Shown here: one piece after another, positions 1 to 9,886 of the stretch | How positions within the stretch are numbered: the first letter of the stretch is position 1 | How the letters are laid out: every line of letters begins with the position of its first letter | Assembly (NCBI RefSeq): GCF_000517545.1 | Contig: NZ_BAIV01000015.1 | Coordinates: forward strand, 1 to 64,000 | Direction: 5' to 3' | DNA from: Bacteroides reticulotermitis JCM 10512 | Lineage (GTDB): Bacteria > Bacteroidota > Bacteroidia > Bacteroidales > Bacteroidaceae | Length of the DNA stretch: 64,000 bases | Notes under the pieces: generated by a model | The model's input: only the letters and a program-made list of their open reading frames with translations | Told to the model about the DNA's origin: nothing | The model's database searches: none | Program-made: the position numbers and the translations under genes

Positions 1-98
1 CGTTCGACTATACACTTGGTGAGTTTACGGTCACTATCAACGGTTGGAATGCTCAGGAAGAGGATCATAATATACACCCCCAAAGTAGAATGAGATGA
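1..98 (+). CDS. C-terminal end of a fimbrillin-type protein (partial)
   Basis: Only the last 31 codons are present, in the frame starting at base 3, ending at the TGA at 96-98. The residues read as a beta-strand repeat followed by ITVTINGW-like wording (here VTINGWNAQEE), which is the usual end of Bacteroidales Mfa/fimbrillin-like proteins, whose C-terminal strand contributes to fimbrial polymerisation. The stop codon overlaps the ATG of the next gene (ATGA at 95-98), so the two are probably translationally coupled in one operon. The family assignment rests on a short tail and on the context of the next two genes. Confidence 0.55.
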   Translation, partial: FDYTLGEFTVTINGWNAQEEDHNIHPQSRMR

Positions 99-1081
99 AA
101 AGAATTATATATATATACCTGAGAAAGCTCACCGCGATCTCTTGCCTGTTCTTTGCCACAGCCTGTGAACAACAATCCGCAGGAGTTGCGACAGAGGAAC
201 AAACGGTGGATATCAACTTAAATATCTTTCTGGGCCTGAAAGCTGTGCCGGACAATGGAACAGAACAAGAACGCAAAGTAACCTCTTTGCGCGTGTATGC
301 GTTTCATCCGAACGGTTATCTGGATAAGATGGAATATGTGGAGAACGCCACCGGCCTGACAGGCAACCCGTACGTCATGGATATGACGGTATTCTCCGGG
401 CAGAAGACTTTCTGTCTGGTTGCCAACGAGCCTTCGAGACTCACCTCTGTACTTTCAAGCATCAAGAACCACTGGGATTTGCAGGCGTTGACTGTGCAAA
501 CAAGTGATTTTACGTTCAACGATCCTGCGCAGGGACTTCTTCCGATGACTTCTACCACTTCCGCTGCCATAACCTCCAATCACACCGCTCCGGTGAATCT
601 TTCATTGGAAAGGGCGGTTGCCAAGACAGAAATTAAAATCATTAAAGATAAAGACAATCCCGATGTGGTTAAGCTAAAAAGCATACAGGTACGCAATACA
701 CCTGACAAGAGCCGGCTTATGGAAAATAACCTGTTGGACGTCTCTTCCTCCCTGATCAATTTTGCGGCACAAGACCATGGCTCTGCCATTGTAGGTTCAA
801 CCCCTGCCGATACGCTAACGTTGCATCCGGGTTACCTCTTCGAACACCATACAGGGGTGGGAGACCCTATCGCCTTGAATTCAACGGTGCTTTATACAGT
901 TCTCAATATTAAAGGGACTGATATGGGGTATTCCATCCCGCTGCACACGATAGCTTCCGATGCTCAGAAGCATAACAATGTGCTTCGGAATCATTACTAT
1001 CGCCTGATAGTGACGGTTGGTGATGGTGCTTTGGAAGTTGATTATACCATTAGAGATTGGATGATGAGACGCTTGGGATAA
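95..1081 (+). CDS. Fimbrillin/Mfa-like lipoprotein
   Basis: A 328-residue protein with a signal peptide and lipobox ending FFATAC, with the lipidated Cys near residue 24. The body has the alternating strand pattern of Bacteroidales fimbrillins: a segment with TSLRVYAFHPNGYLD near residues 63-78 (the 'lrvlvFd' strand of the FimB/Mfa2 and FimA families), a conserved SLERAVAKTEIKI stretch around residue 170, and a C-terminal VDYTIRDW strand typical of the donor strand. It would be an outer-membrane-anchored fimbrial subunit or anchor. It overlaps the upstream gene by 4 bases and lies 58 bases before the larger lipoprotein, so all three probably form one fimbrial operon. Exact subunit type (stalk, anchor or tip) cannot be decided here. 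Confidence 0.75.
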   Translation: MKRIIYIYLRKLTAISCLFFATACEQQSAGVATEEQTVDINLNIFLGLKAVPDNGTEQERKVTSLRVYAFHPNGYLDKMEYVENATGLTGNPYVMDMTVFSGQKTFCLVANEPSRLTSVLSSIKNHWDLQALTVQTSDFTFNDPAQGLLPMTSTTSAAITSNHTAPVNLSLERAVAKTEIKIIKDKDNPDVVKLKSIQVRNTPDKSRLMENNLLDVSSSLINFAAQDHGSAIVGSTPADTLTLHPGYLFEHHTGVGDPIALNSTVLYTVLNIKGTDMGYSIPLHTIASDAQKHNNVLRNHYYRLIVTVGDGALEVDYTIRDWMMRRLG

Positions 1082-1139
1082 GGAGTTGGGTAAGAAAACA
1101 AAAAACAACTAAGAATAAACAAGTAATAGAATATACTTT

Positions 1140-3831
1140 ATGAAGACAATTAAGAATTTATCATTTCTTCTGGCTACTTGCTTTCTGCTATGCCTGAGTG
1201 CCTGCCACGAACAGGAAGATTATGGTGAGCAGATACAGGATGGCAAACTGGTACTGAACTACCAGGTGGATGGTGGAATGGAGGTACCGACTTATGCGGT
1301 AGCCGCCCAAGCACATGAATGCCGGATTAATGATGTGTATACGCTCTTTTTCCGCAGTAGTTCTCACGCAACCGATCCCAATAAATATGCAGCTACAGCC
1401 GTTCGGTTGTTTCTGCTGCGACATCTACGGGCAATGTTCGAGTAACTCTTCCTGCGGGTGAGAAGGCAGATGATCAATGGCAACTTCTTTTTCTGGCTAA
1501 CTTTGATGCGAATGCTTTTCTGGATGATGAAGCCAATATAGATGACTTATTGACTAATAAAGTGTCTGCTAAAACTTATGAGGAAGCCTGTGAGTATCTG
1601 ATGGCTTCTTACACTCAAGCCGCGGGTATGGGTGCTCCGCTTGCTATGTCCGCCCAAGCAACCAAAGCTGCTTCTACCAATGCGGTTCATATCAATTTCA
1701 AGCGTCGGGTGGCACGTATTGATGTCAACAACTCGGCTGTCTCTAATTTTGAATTAGAAACGGTGCAGGTTTGGAATGCCCGTACCCGTGGTTATATGTT
1801 TGATAAAGTAGGTAATTATCCGGACAGTGACTTCTGTCACTATAAGGATCAAGTCGTTAATGCGGTTAATGAAAAGGTAGAAGCCAAGCTTTACGCATTT
1901 CCCAACTCTGTAGATGTAACCGACATCGAAGACGAAGTAACGACCTGCCTGATTATCGGAGGTAAGTATGCCGGTAGTAGTACGACTACTTATTACCGGG
2001 TGAATGTCTGTCCGGCAGCAAGCCAGCAACTACTTAATGCCAACGGTTCATATACCATCAACATCACGAAAGTAAACTCCGCAGGTGAAGATACTGAAGA
2101 AGAGGCCTATAAATCTCCCCTGAAAATGGAGTATGAGATTAATGAGTGGGACGATTCGTTTCTGGGTATCTATGTGTTCGATAAGGATGGCAACGGGCTG
2201 GGTGTATCGCAGCGTAAAGTGATTTTCTCGGAGGAAGGAAATCAATCGGTGGAACTAGAGGTATTTACGCTTAAGAGTGCGACCAATCCGATTACAGAAA
2301 ATTGGGTATTGGGTGGACTTCAAGGAGCGAATGCTTCTACCTATTTCTCTGCGGATAGAAACTCGATTTCTGACGACGAGAACTACCTAACGGTAACTAC
2401 TCTAATTGACAATGCGACTCTTTACGACCGGGAAGCAACGTTTGATGTGACTTGGGGAAACATCAGTATACCCATCAACTTAACCCAACTTAATCCCAAC
2501 TCTTTGATCAGTAAGATTAGCCTCTTACCCGACGAACTTGAATTTGAAAAGCCCGGAGGTACTCAAGAAATATGTGTGAACCTGCAAGGGAATTTTGGAG
2601 GTATTGGCCGTGAAGATATAACACCTGTCGCTTTATATCAAGGCAGTGAGAGCGATTGGCTCACTTTGGGTCCAGGGACAACGCCCGACTCCCCGGCTTT
2701 AGGGCTTTTTTATTTTAACGTAACCGCTTCCGAATATACAACCGGCACAAATCGCTTGGCAGATATTAAATTTGTGGTAACACAAGGCGACTTGATAGCT
2801 ACCGCTCAGGCACTGGTGAGACAAAACAATATGGTGCGTGAAGTGGCGATCTATCTGCTTGAAAAATCGGGTACTGACTATGAGTATAGAGGGCTTGCCT
2901 CTGAGTACTTTTCCGGTGTTAAAGGATTTGATAGCGAGGAGGATATGTCTGATCACTTACACTTTGCCATTATGGCCCCTGATCAGTTTAAATATCAAAT
3001 GAAGATTAAATCATCCATGGATTGGGAAGTTAGTTCCACGATAGGGACGAGTAGTAATCTTCGGTTCAGTCCCAGTTCAGGAACAGGTGACGCCAATACA
3101 GAGAGCATTGTTGAGATTACAGTAACTTCTCAGGCTGATTCCGGTTGGGACGGAGGCTTTTACATTGAATATGAGAATGGAGTTCAGACAGAGTTTATTG
3201 TACATCAGCAAGGGGCTTTTAAAAAACTAGGAGAATATACAAATGACTCAAACGTTAGTGTTGAAAGCGACCACATCTATTATTATGGAGTTTTTAAGAT
3301 GAATAAAAAACTATGGCTCGACCGTAATATAGGTGCAACTGTGGGGCAAGATGGAATTAATGGATATTTTACCAATGTACCCGATTCGGATATACCTAGT
3401 GATCCGGCCGCTAAAGGTGTTTATTTTACTCGGGCGCAAGCCGATAAAGCATGCCCTCCGGCTTCCGCCTGCCTAAAGGAGTAAAGAATAGTGGTGATGG
3501 CGAATGGGATTGGGTCGAAGCTAATCTAGTATGGTCTGGACTCAATGGGAATGCTGCAGCTGGAGGAGTTGCTTACAGATACGTACAGTATGTTACTTAC
3601 TCTGATAATCCGCTCAAAAGATGGTTTTTGCCTGTTGGCGGTTGGAATGCGTATCAGTCGGAATCATACGGCTACCTTTGGTCTCAGGGGACTGGATATC
3701 TCTACTACGCCACTCGTACTAGTGGCAATAAAGGCTTGAACACTTTTTATGATGACCGGGACGTATGGTTCGTTGCGTGCAGGACAATTAGTTCGACTCA
3801 TTTGATTAATCCTCCAGGGTTTCAATTCTAG
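1140..3831 (+). CDS. Large fimbrial tip/adhesin-like lipoprotein, two frameshifts
   Basis: Three adjacent reading frames join into one protein of about 897 residues. The start has a lipoprotein signal (CFLLCLSAC). The first break lies near 1395-1405, where the frame moves by one missing base and the protein continues SVVSAATSTGNVRVTLPAGEK; the second is in the C-run at 3454-3456, where ACP-SGFRLPKGVK is restored by one extra base. N-terminal residues 40-300 look like a fimbrillin domain. The middle holds two beta-sandwich repeats resembling BACON domains (VTQGDLIATAQALVRQ; TEFIVHQQG). The end carries a FISUMP/C-type-lectin-like module (LWLDRNIGAT, ACPSGFRLP, WFVACR). This architecture fits a fimbrial tip adhesin. 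Domain names are from pattern recognition only. Both breaks look like sequencing errors, but phase variation cannot be excluded. Confidence 0.65.
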
Positions 3832-3936
3832 TCCTAAGGCTTTAGTAAATCAGGTGTCGTGAGACACTGGTGTTTAGTTTTATAAATTTTGTTTTTAACC
3901 GCGTGGATTGGGATAATTCGCGCGGTTTACTATTAA

Positions 3937-3975
3937 AAATCCCAACTACTCATTGCGAATAGTTGGGATTCTATG
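3937..3975 (-). terminator. Hairpin terminator for fabD
   Basis: Perfect 11-bp inverted repeat AATCCCAACTA (3939-3949) and TAGTTGGGATT (3960-3970). On the minus strand the stem is followed by five T residues, as in an intrinsic terminator for fabD. A weaker 7-bp stem, AACCGCG/CGCGGTT (3897-3903/3921-3927), may serve the fimbrial genes on the plus strand. Confidence 0.7.
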
Positions 3976-4027
3976 CTTATTACAAAGGAGCAGACTCCTT
4001 GTTAAGTCTATGAGGAGAACCTCACAA

Positions 4028-4915
4028 TCAAGCTACGCCATGCGCATTGACTGTCGGTTCTATTTTCTTAATTAAACCTTGCAATACAGCTCCCGGCCCA
4101 CATTCGGTGAAATCAGTAGCACCATCGGCAACCATGTTTCTTACAATTTGCGTCCAACGTACAGAAGCGGTAAGTTGTGCAACCAGATTCTTCTTGATTT
4201 CTGCCGGATCGGTGTGTGGCAGTGCATCTACATTCTGATAAACAGGGCATTTGGGTGCGTGGAAATCAGTAGCATTGATAGCAGCTTCCAATTCAACTTT
4301 AGCAGGATCCATAAGTGGAGAGTGGAATGCTCCGCCTACTTTTAATGGGAGGGCACGCTTAGCTCCGGCAGCTTTCATCTCTTCACAAGCTTTCTCAATG
4401 GCAGGGATGGAACCGGAAATAACAATTTGTCCCGGGCAGTTGTAGTTGGCCGGGACACAAACTTCGCCTCCGCTATTTACAGACGCACAAATCTCTTCTA
4501 CCTTTTCATCTGCCAACGCAATGATAGCAGCCATTGTAGATGGAGTGGCCTCGCAAGCTTTCTGCATAGCCATAGCACGTGCGTAAACCAATTTCAGTCC
4601 ATCTTCGAAGCTTAATGCTCCGGCAGCTACTAATGCGGAGAATTCTCCGAGTGAGTGGCCGGCAGTCATTTCGGGTTTGAAGTCTTCTCCCATGCAAAGT
4701 GCAGAGATAACGGAATGTAAGAATACAGCCGGTTGGGTTACTTTGGTCTGACGCAGATCTTCGTCGGTACCGCTAAACATGATATCGGTAATGCGATATC
4801 CTAAAATATCATTTGCTTTTTCAAACAGTTCTTTGGCTAAAGCTGAATTATCATATAAATCTTTGCCCATTCCTACGAATTGAGCTCCTTGACCGGGAAA
4901 TACGAATGCTTTCAT
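4028..4915 (-). CDS. fabD: Malonyl-CoA:ACP transacylase
   Basis: Transfers malonate from CoA to acyl carrier protein, the entry to fatty acid elongation in the cytoplasm. The 295-residue length is normal for the family. The N-terminal VFPGQGAQ motif, the nucleophile elbow GHSLGEF with Ser at about residue 88, and the catalytic His in GGAFHSPLM (about residue 198) are all present and unbroken. It lies 73 bases downstream of thiD on the same strand, with its own TAnnTTTG promoter box in the gap. A clear terminator follows. Nothing is unusual about it. Confidence 0.95.
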   Translation of the reverse strand: MKAFVFPGQGAQFVGMGKDLYDNSALAKELFEKANDILGYRITDIMFSGTDEDLRQTKVTQPAVFLHSVISALCMGEDFKPEMTAGHSLGEFSALVAAGALSFEDGLKLVYARAMAMQKACEATPSTMAAIIALADEKVEEICASVNSGGEVCVPANYNCPGQIVISGSIPAIEKACEEMKAAGAKRALPLKVGGAFHSPLMDPAKVELEAAINATDFHAPKCPVYQNVDALPHTDPAEIKKNLVAQLTASVRWTQIVRNMVADGATDFTECGPGAVLQGLIKKIEPTVNAHGVA

Positions 4916-4953
4916 CTTTTTTTAATATTTAAATTTATAGTTAATTTTGTGCG

Positions 4954-4961
4954 CAAAGGTA
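4954..4961 (-). promoter_or_regulatory. Promoter -7 box for fabD
   Basis: TACCTTTG on the minus strand matches the Bacteroides -7 consensus TAnnTTTG. It lies 39 bases upstream of the fabD start. A TTGC about 22 bases further upstream is a weak -33 candidate. Confidence 0.6.
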
Positions 4962-4988
4962 CAGAATTTTATAATACAGACACGCAAT

Positions 4989-5804
4989 TTATTCACTTTT
5001 GTGCATGGAGTCGGGGAAATGCCATAACGGGCCATTGCCTTGTCCTATATTCAAATCCCTACCGGCTGCAATGGCTTGTTCGATGTATCTTTTAGCTTCT
5101 CGAATGGCTTCGTTCGACGAATTACCTTTCGCCAACTGGGTTGCAATGGCAGAAGAGAGTGTACAGCCTGTGCCGTGCAGATTTCGGCTTTCGATCTTTT
5201 TCCCTTTGTAAATTGCAGACTTGTCATCCGCCGAATACAGAACGTCGCACATATCCTCACCCGGTAGATGTCCACCTTTGACTAATATGCTTGTTTGGTA
5301 AAGAGTAGCAAGTTCTTGAGCTGCGTGCAACATCTCTTCCGGAGAGGTTACCGATCGGGCGCAGAGCACGGCAACTTCGTTTAAGTTGGGTGTTATCAGG
5401 GTAGTCAGCGGAAACAATACTTCTTTTATTTCTTGGATAGCTTCCGTTGTCATCAGCAAATGTCCACTAGTCGACACCATGACCGGATCGTAAACAACGA
5501 AGCGCGGCTGGTGCTTTTGCAGGCAGGCGGCTATCATGCGAATGGTGGCTACATCATTCACCATCCCTATTTTGATTGCGTCCGGTTGCAGATCGCTCAT
5601 CACGGCTTCTATCTGATCGTACACAGTTTCGGGAGAAACGGCTTCTACGCGCTGAACGCCCAAGGTGTTTTGAACAGTGATGGCGGTGATGACGGAAGCG
5701 GCATAACCTCCTAATGCGGATATCGTTTTTATATCCGCCTGAATGCCGGCCCCGCCTGAACAATCGGAACCTGCAATAGACAAAACAACCGGATAGGGTC
5801 TCAT
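4989..5804 (-). CDS. thiD: Hydroxymethylpyrimidine/phosphomethylpyrimidine kinase
   Basis: Phosphorylates HMP and HMP-phosphate in thiamine pyrophosphate synthesis or salvage. The 271 residues match the family length. Visible motifs are the N-terminal substrate loop SIAGSDCSGGAGIQADIK (residues 9-26), the DPVMVSTSG strand near residue 106, and the C-terminal GTGC anion-hole motif at about residues 211-214 with the family Cys. It stands apart from other thiamine genes here. No TPP riboswitch is visible in the short upstream region. It has a good promoter of its own and may be read through into fabD. Confidence 0.93.
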   Translation of the reverse strand: MRPYPVVLSIAGSDCSGGAGIQADIKTISALGGYAASVITAITVQNTLGVQRVEAVSPETVYDQIEAVMSDLQPDAIKIGMVNDVATIRMIAACLQKHQPRFVVYDPVMVSTSGHLLMTTEAIQEIKEVLFPLTTLITPNLNEVAVLCARSVTSPEEMLHAAQELATLYQTSILVKGGHLPGEDMCDVLYSADDKSAIYKGKKIESRNLHGTGCTLSSAIATQLAKGNSSNEAIREAKRYIEQAIAAGRDLNIGQGNGPLWHFPDSMHKSE

Positions 5805-5829
5805 TTTTGTTTTTTTAATGTTTCGAGAA

Positions 5830-5861
5830 CAAAGATAAAGTAAAAAACAGGAAGGTACAAA
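5830..5861 (-). promoter_or_regulatory. Promoter of thiD
   Basis: On the minus strand TATCTTTG (5830-5837) is the -7 box and TTTG (5858-5861) is the -33 box, separated by exactly 20 bases. This is a full match to the Bacteroides primary-sigma consensus. Confidence 0.75.
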
Positions 5862-5954
5862 ATGGATGGCTACCTAAAATACAATAAGGAGTGGTTAAAC
5901 TAATCGGATGTAAAAGAGATAAAAGCGCTGATAATAAAGCTACTTACTCTTATT

Positions 5955-6123
5955 GTATTTTGTACAATTACAGCATGAATTCTTTTGGTAGAATACATAT
6001 TGTAATTCATACGATAACATTAACTACTGATATTGTACATAGTAAGATAACTACTTTGGTGAGAAACAATGTTTTATAGCATGTCTTTTGTTTCGTTCGT
6101 AATGGGATAACTGCCTATATTTG
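5955..6123 (+). promoter_or_regulatory. Promoter and candidate operator region of the xylose operon
   Basis: TATATTTG at 6116-6123 is a good -7 box, 21 bases before the regulator start; TTCG about 20 bases upstream is a weak -33. Upstream lie AT-rich partial palindromes, ATTGTATTTTGTACAAT near 5952-5968 and a second TTGTAC near 6034, which could be operators for the Nudix regulator. The rest of the 340-base gap after thiD holds no gene that I can support. The operator call is a guess from symmetry alone. Confidence 0.45.
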
Positions 6124-6144
6124 TCATGTTTTTAAGAAATAGAT

Positions 6145-6876
6145 ATGCTAGGAATACAAAAAAAAGCCCCGTTAGCCAACAATCATATATCAGTAGACTG
6201 TGTTGTGATCGGCTTTGACGGAGAGCAACTGAAAGTCTTACTTATTAAGCGTGCAGGTGAAGAGGGTGGGGAAGTTTATCATGATATGAAACTTCCGGGA
6301 AGCTTGATTTACATGGATGAAGATTTGGACGAAGCCGCTCAACGCGTATTATACGAACTTACCGGTATTAAGAATGTTAATTTGATGCAGTTTAAGGCCT
6401 TTGGTTCTAAGAATAGAACCAGTAATCCGAAAGATGTGCGTTGGTTGGAGCGTGCTATGCAGTCGAGGGTAGAACGTATTGTGACAATCGCCTACTTATC
6501 TATGGTAAAGATCGACCGGACTTTTGATAAGAATCTGGATGCGTTTCAAGCAAGTTGGGTGGCCATGGAAGATCTCAAGACATTGGCCTTTGACCATAAC
6601 CTAATTATAAAGGAAGCGTTGACCTATATTCGTCAGATTGTAGACTTCAACCCTTCGATGCTGTTTGAACTGTTGCCCCGTAAGTTTACCGCTTCGCAAT
6701 TGCGTATTCTCTTTGAATTGATATACGACAAGCCTGTTGATGTGCGCAACTTTCATAAGAAAATCGCTATGATGGAATATGTTGTTCCGCTAGAAGAAAA
6801 ACAGCAAGGAGTTGCTCACCGGGCTGCTCGCTATTATAAATTTGACAAAAAGACCTATAATAAGGTAAGACGATAA
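6145..6876 (+). CDS. xylR: Nudix-type transcriptional regulator of xylose use (XylR-like)
   Basis: A 243-residue protein with an N-terminal Nudix fold (about residues 12-145) and a C-terminal winged-helix segment (FTASQLRILFELIYDKPVD, from about residue 178). The Nudix box is degenerate: after the Gly near residue 52 the segment reads RVLYELTG where the catalytic family has REUxEE, so hydrolase activity is unlikely. This is the layout of the Bacteroides AraR/XylR-type sugar-sensing regulators. It is the first gene of the run with xylB, xylA and xylE, 22 bases before xylB, which supports a role in xylose control. The ligand is not readable from sequence. Confidence 0.8.
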   Translation: MLGIQKKAPLANNHISVDCVVIGFDGEQLKVLLIKRAGEEGGEVYHDMKLPGSLIYMDEDLDEAAQRVLYELTGIKNVNLMQFKAFGSKNRTSNPKDVRWLERAMQSRVERIVTIAYLSMVKIDRTFDKNLDAFQASWVAMEDLKTLAFDHNLIIKEALTYIRQIVDFNPSMLFELLPRKFTASQLRILFELIYDKPVDVRNFHKKIAMMEYVVPLEEKQQGVAHRAARYYKFDKKTYNKVRR

Positions 6877-6898
6877 TCATCAGTAAATTAATAAATAT

Positions 6899-8389
6899 AT
6901 GTTTCTATTAGGTTATGACATCGGTAGCTCCTCTGTAAAGGCGAGCTTAGTAAACGCCGAAACCGGCAAATGCGTCTCTTCAGCATTCTTCCCTAAAACG
7001 GAAGCAAAGATTATAGCGGTTCGTCCCGGATGGGCTGAGCAAGATCCTGAAAGTTGGTGGGAAAATCTGAAACTGGCAACAAATACAATCCTGTCAGAGT
7101 CGGGGGTAAGTGCTGCCGAAATCAAGGCGATTGGTATATCCTACCAGATGCATGGCTTGGTTTGTGTAGATAAAGACCAACAAGTATTGCGTCCTTCTAT
7201 TATATGGTGTGACTCCCGGGCTGTTCCTTACGGACAAAAAGCTTTTGAAACATTGGGTGAGGAGACCTGTCTTTCTCATCTGCTGAATTCACCGGGAAAC
7301 TTCACAGCCTCTAAATTGGCTTGGATCAAAGCGAATGAGCCTGCCATCTATGAGCGGATTTATAAAATCATGCTTCCGGGTGACTACATTGCCATGAAGC
7401 TGAGTGGTGAAATCTGCACAACTGTTTCCGGGCTTTCCGAAGGAATGTTTTGGGACTTCCGCAACAACCGCGTAGCCGACTTCCTGATGGACTATTATGG
7501 TTTTGATTCGTCGTTGATTGCAGACATCAAACCCACATTTGCTGAGCAGGGTAGGGTTAATGCCGCAGCGGCTAAAGAGTTGGGACTGAAAGAAGGAACA
7601 CCGATTACCTATCGCGCAGGCGATCAGCCGAATAACGCGCTTTCGCTGAACGTATTCAATCCCGGTGAAATTGCTTCCACAGCCGGAACTTCCGGAGTTG
7701 TATATGGAGTAAACGGAGAAGTGAACTACGATCCTCAGTCGCGTGTGAATACGTTTGCACACGTAAATCATACCGCGGAGCAGACTCGTTTGGGCGTACT
7801 GCTTTGCATCAATGGAACCGGTATCCTCAATTCTTGGGTAAAGCGCACCATCGCTCCCGAAGGAATCTCGTATAATGAGATGAATGTATTGGCTTCTAAA
7901 GCCCCGGTGGGCAGTGCAGGTATCAGTATTCTGCCTTTTGGGAATGGAGCCGAACGTATGTTGAACAATAAAGAGATCGGATGTAGCATCCGGGGAGTAG
8001 ACTTTAATGTACACGAGAAGCATCACATCATCCGTGCGGCTCAGGAAGGTATCGTTTTCTCCTTTAAATATGGTATCGATATTATGGAGCAGATGGGTAT
8101 TCCGGTGAAGAAGATTCACGCCGGCCATGCAAATATGTTCTTAAGTTCCATCTTCCGCGATACTTTGGCGGGCGTTTCGGGGGCTACCATCGAACTCTAT
8201 GACACGGACGGTTCGGTAGGAGCTGCGAAAGGCGCTGGAATCGGTGCGGGCATCTATAAAGATAATAACGAAGCATTCGCTACGTTGACCAAGTTGGATG
8301 TGATTGAACCGAACGTTGCCAAGCAACAGGAGTTTATCGATGCGTACGAGAAATGGAAGCATCGTTTAGAAAAATCAATGTCGAAATAA
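6899..8389 (+). CDS. xylB: Xylulokinase
   Basis: Phosphorylates D-xylulose to xylulose 5-phosphate, feeding the pentose phosphate pathway. It is a 496-residue FGGY-family kinase. The N-terminal phosphate-binding strand LGYDIGSSSVKAS (residues 4-16), the AGDQPNNALS motif near residue 240, the second ATP-domain motif GTSGVVYG near 263 and the C-terminal DTDGSVGAAKGAGIGAG stretch are intact. It sits between the Nudix regulator and xylA, and a 12-bp hairpin lies in the gap before xylA. Confidence 0.95.
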   Translation: MFLLGYDIGSSSVKASLVNAETGKCVSSAFFPKTEAKIIAVRPGWAEQDPESWWENLKLATNTILSESGVSAAEIKAIGISYQMHGLVCVDKDQQVLRPSIIWCDSRAVPYGQKAFETLGEETCLSHLLNSPGNFTASKLAWIKANEPAIYERIYKIMLPGDYIAMKLSGEICTTVSGLSEGMFWDFRNNRVADFLMDYYGFDSSLIADIKPTFAEQGRVNAAAAKELGLKEGTPITYRAGDQPNNALSLNVFNPGEIASTAGTSGVVYGVNGEVNYDPQSRVNTFAHVNHTAEQTRLGVLLCINGTGILNSWVKRTIAPEGISYNEMNVLASKAPVGSAGISILPFGNGAERMLNNKEIGCSIRGVDFNVHEKHHIIRAAQEGIVFSFKYGIDIMEQMGIPVKKIHAGHANMFLSSIFRDTLAGVSGATIELYDTDGSVGAAKGAGIGAGIYKDNNEAFATLTKLDVIEPNVAKQQEFIDAYEKWKHRLEKSMSK

Positions 8390-8411
8390 AACAATTTATA
8401 CGTATAATCTC

Positions 8412-8446
8412 GAATGCCTTATTGGTGTTGCACGAATAAGGCGTTC
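8412..8446 (+). other. Intercistronic hairpin between xylB and xylA
   Basis: GAATGCCTTATT (8412-8423) pairs with AATAAGGCGTTC (8435-8446), a 12-bp stem with one G-T pair and an 11-base loop. No T-run follows, so it is more likely an RNA processing or stability element that lets xylA be expressed differently from xylB than a full terminator. Confidence 0.5.
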
Positions 8447-8463
8447 TTAAAACAATTATTATT

Positions 8464-9780
8464 ATGGCAGTAAAAGAGTATTTTCCGGGTGTAGGAAAAA
8501 TTAAGTTTGAAGGTAAAGAAAGTAAAAATCCGATGGCATTCCGTTATTATGATGCTGAAAAAGTAGTTAACGGAAAGAAGATGAAAGACTGGTTGAAGTT
8601 CGCTATGGCATGGTGGCATACACTTTGCGCTGAAGGTGGCGACCAGTTTGGTGGCGGAACAAAGCAATTCCCTTGGAATGGTGATGTGGATGTTCTTCAG
8701 GCAGCTAAGAACAAAATGGACGCCGGTTTTGAATTCATGCAGAAAATCGGTATCGAATATTATTGCTTCCACGATGTAGACTTGACTTCTGAAGGCAGCA
8801 GCATCGAAGAATACGAAGCTAACTTGAAAGCAATCGTTGCTTACGCGAAACAAAAACAACAAGAAACTGGTATCAAACTGTTGTGGGGTACTGCGAATGT
8901 ATTTAGCCACGAACGTTATATGAATGGTGCTGCAACCAATCCTAACTTCGACGTAGTAGCTCGTGCTGCTGTTCAGATTAAGAACGCAATCGACGCTACA
9001 ATCGAATTGGGTGGTCAGAACTATGTATTCTGGGGTGGACGTGAAGGCTATATGTCTTTGTTGAACACCGATCAGAAACGTGAAAAAGATCATTTGGCAC
9101 AAATGTTGACTGTTGCTCGTGATTACGCTCGTGCACGTGGTTTCAAAGGTACGTTCCTGATCGAACCGAAACCGATGGAACCAACCAAACATCAGTATGA
9201 TGTAGATACTGAAACTGTGATCGGCTTCTTGAAAGCTCATGGTTTGGACAAAGACTTCAAAGTAAACATTGAAGTGAATCACGCTACTTTGGCCGGCCAT
9301 ACTTTCGAACACGAATTGGCAGTAGCTGTTGACAACGGTATGTTGGGTTCAATCGACGCAAACCGTGGTGATTACCAGAACGGATGGGATACAGACCAAT
9401 TCCCAATCGATAACTTCGAATTGATTCAGGCTATGATGCAGATTATCCGCAACGATGGTTTGGGTAATGGCGGTACAAACTTCGACGCTAAAACTCGTCG
9501 TAACTCTACCGATCTGGAAGATATCTTCATTGCTCACATCGCAGGTATGGATGCTATGGCACGTGCACTCGAAAGTGCAGCAGCTTTGTTGAATGAATCT
9601 CCTTACGCAAAAATGTTCGCCGACCGTTACGCTTCTTTCGACGGTGGTAAAGGTAAGGACTTCGAGCAAGGAAAACTATCTTTGGAAGATCTGGTTGCTT
9701 ATGCAAAAGCAAACGGTGAGCCGAAGCAGATTAGCGGCAAACAAGAACTTTATGAAGCAATCGTAAATATGTATTGCTAA
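8464..9780 (+). CDS. xylA: Xylose isomerase
   Basis: Interconverts D-xylose and D-xylulose in the cytoplasm. The 438 residues and motifs match the class II (long) enzymes: the catalytic His in CFHDVDL at about residue 103, the metal-ligand segment LIEPKPMEP near 230, [17 protein letters not shown] near 268-284, and IDANRGD near 300. Codon use is notably uniform (frequent GGT, GCT, CGT), as expected for a highly expressed catabolic gene, and it leaves a 297-codon antisense open frame that is only a shadow. Terminator-like hairpin follows before xylE. Confidence 0.97.
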   Translation: MAVKEYFPGVGKIKFEGKESKNPMAFRYYDAEKVVNGKKMKDWLKFAMAWWHTLCAEGGDQFGGGTKQFPWNGDVDVLQAAKNKMDAGFEFMQKIGIEYYCFHDVDLTSEGSSIEEYEANLKAIVAYAKQKQQETGIKLLWGTANVFSHERYMNGAATNPNFDVVARAAVQIKNAIDATIELGGQNYVFWGGREGYMSLLNTDQKREKDHLAQMLTVARDYARARGFKGTFLIEPKPMEPTKHQYDVDTETVIGFLKAHGLDKDFKVNIEVNHATLAGHTFEHELAVAVDNGMLGSIDANRGDYQNGWDTDQFPIDNFELIQAMMQIIRNDGLGNGGTNFDAKTRRNSTDLEDIFIAHIAGMDAMARALESAAALLNESPYAKMFADRYASFDGGKGKDFEQGKLSLEDLVAYAKANGEPKQISGKQELYEAIVNMYC

Positions 9781-9791
9781 TCATAAAAACC

Positions 9792-9842
9792 AATAGAGTG
9801 ATAAGGTCTCAGCGTACTAGAGCTTTGTCACTCTATTTTTTA
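9792..9842 (+). terminator. Partial terminator/attenuator between xylA and xylE
   Basis: AATAGAGTGA (9792-9801) pairs with TCACTCTATT (9828-9837), the stem extending with AAG/CTTT, and is followed by a run of Ts. This looks like an intrinsic terminator placed inside the operon, which would lower xylE transcription relative to xylA. Confidence 0.65.
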
Positions 9843-9886
9843 CAACAACTACAACTACTAATTTCCTACTTATTTAATAAAGAACT

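Noticed and set aside
5805-5890. TPP riboswitch upstream of thiD
   Set aside because: The leader between the promoter and thiD is only about 25 bases, too short for the aptamer.
7289-8128. 279-codon minus-strand open frame opposite xylB
   Set aside because: Antisense shadow of a well-supported gene; no start context or recognisable domain.
8419-9312. 297-codon minus-strand open frame opposite xylA
   Set aside because: A shadow created by the strong codon bias of xylA; its composition is rich in Phe, His, Ser and Cys and it has no domain.
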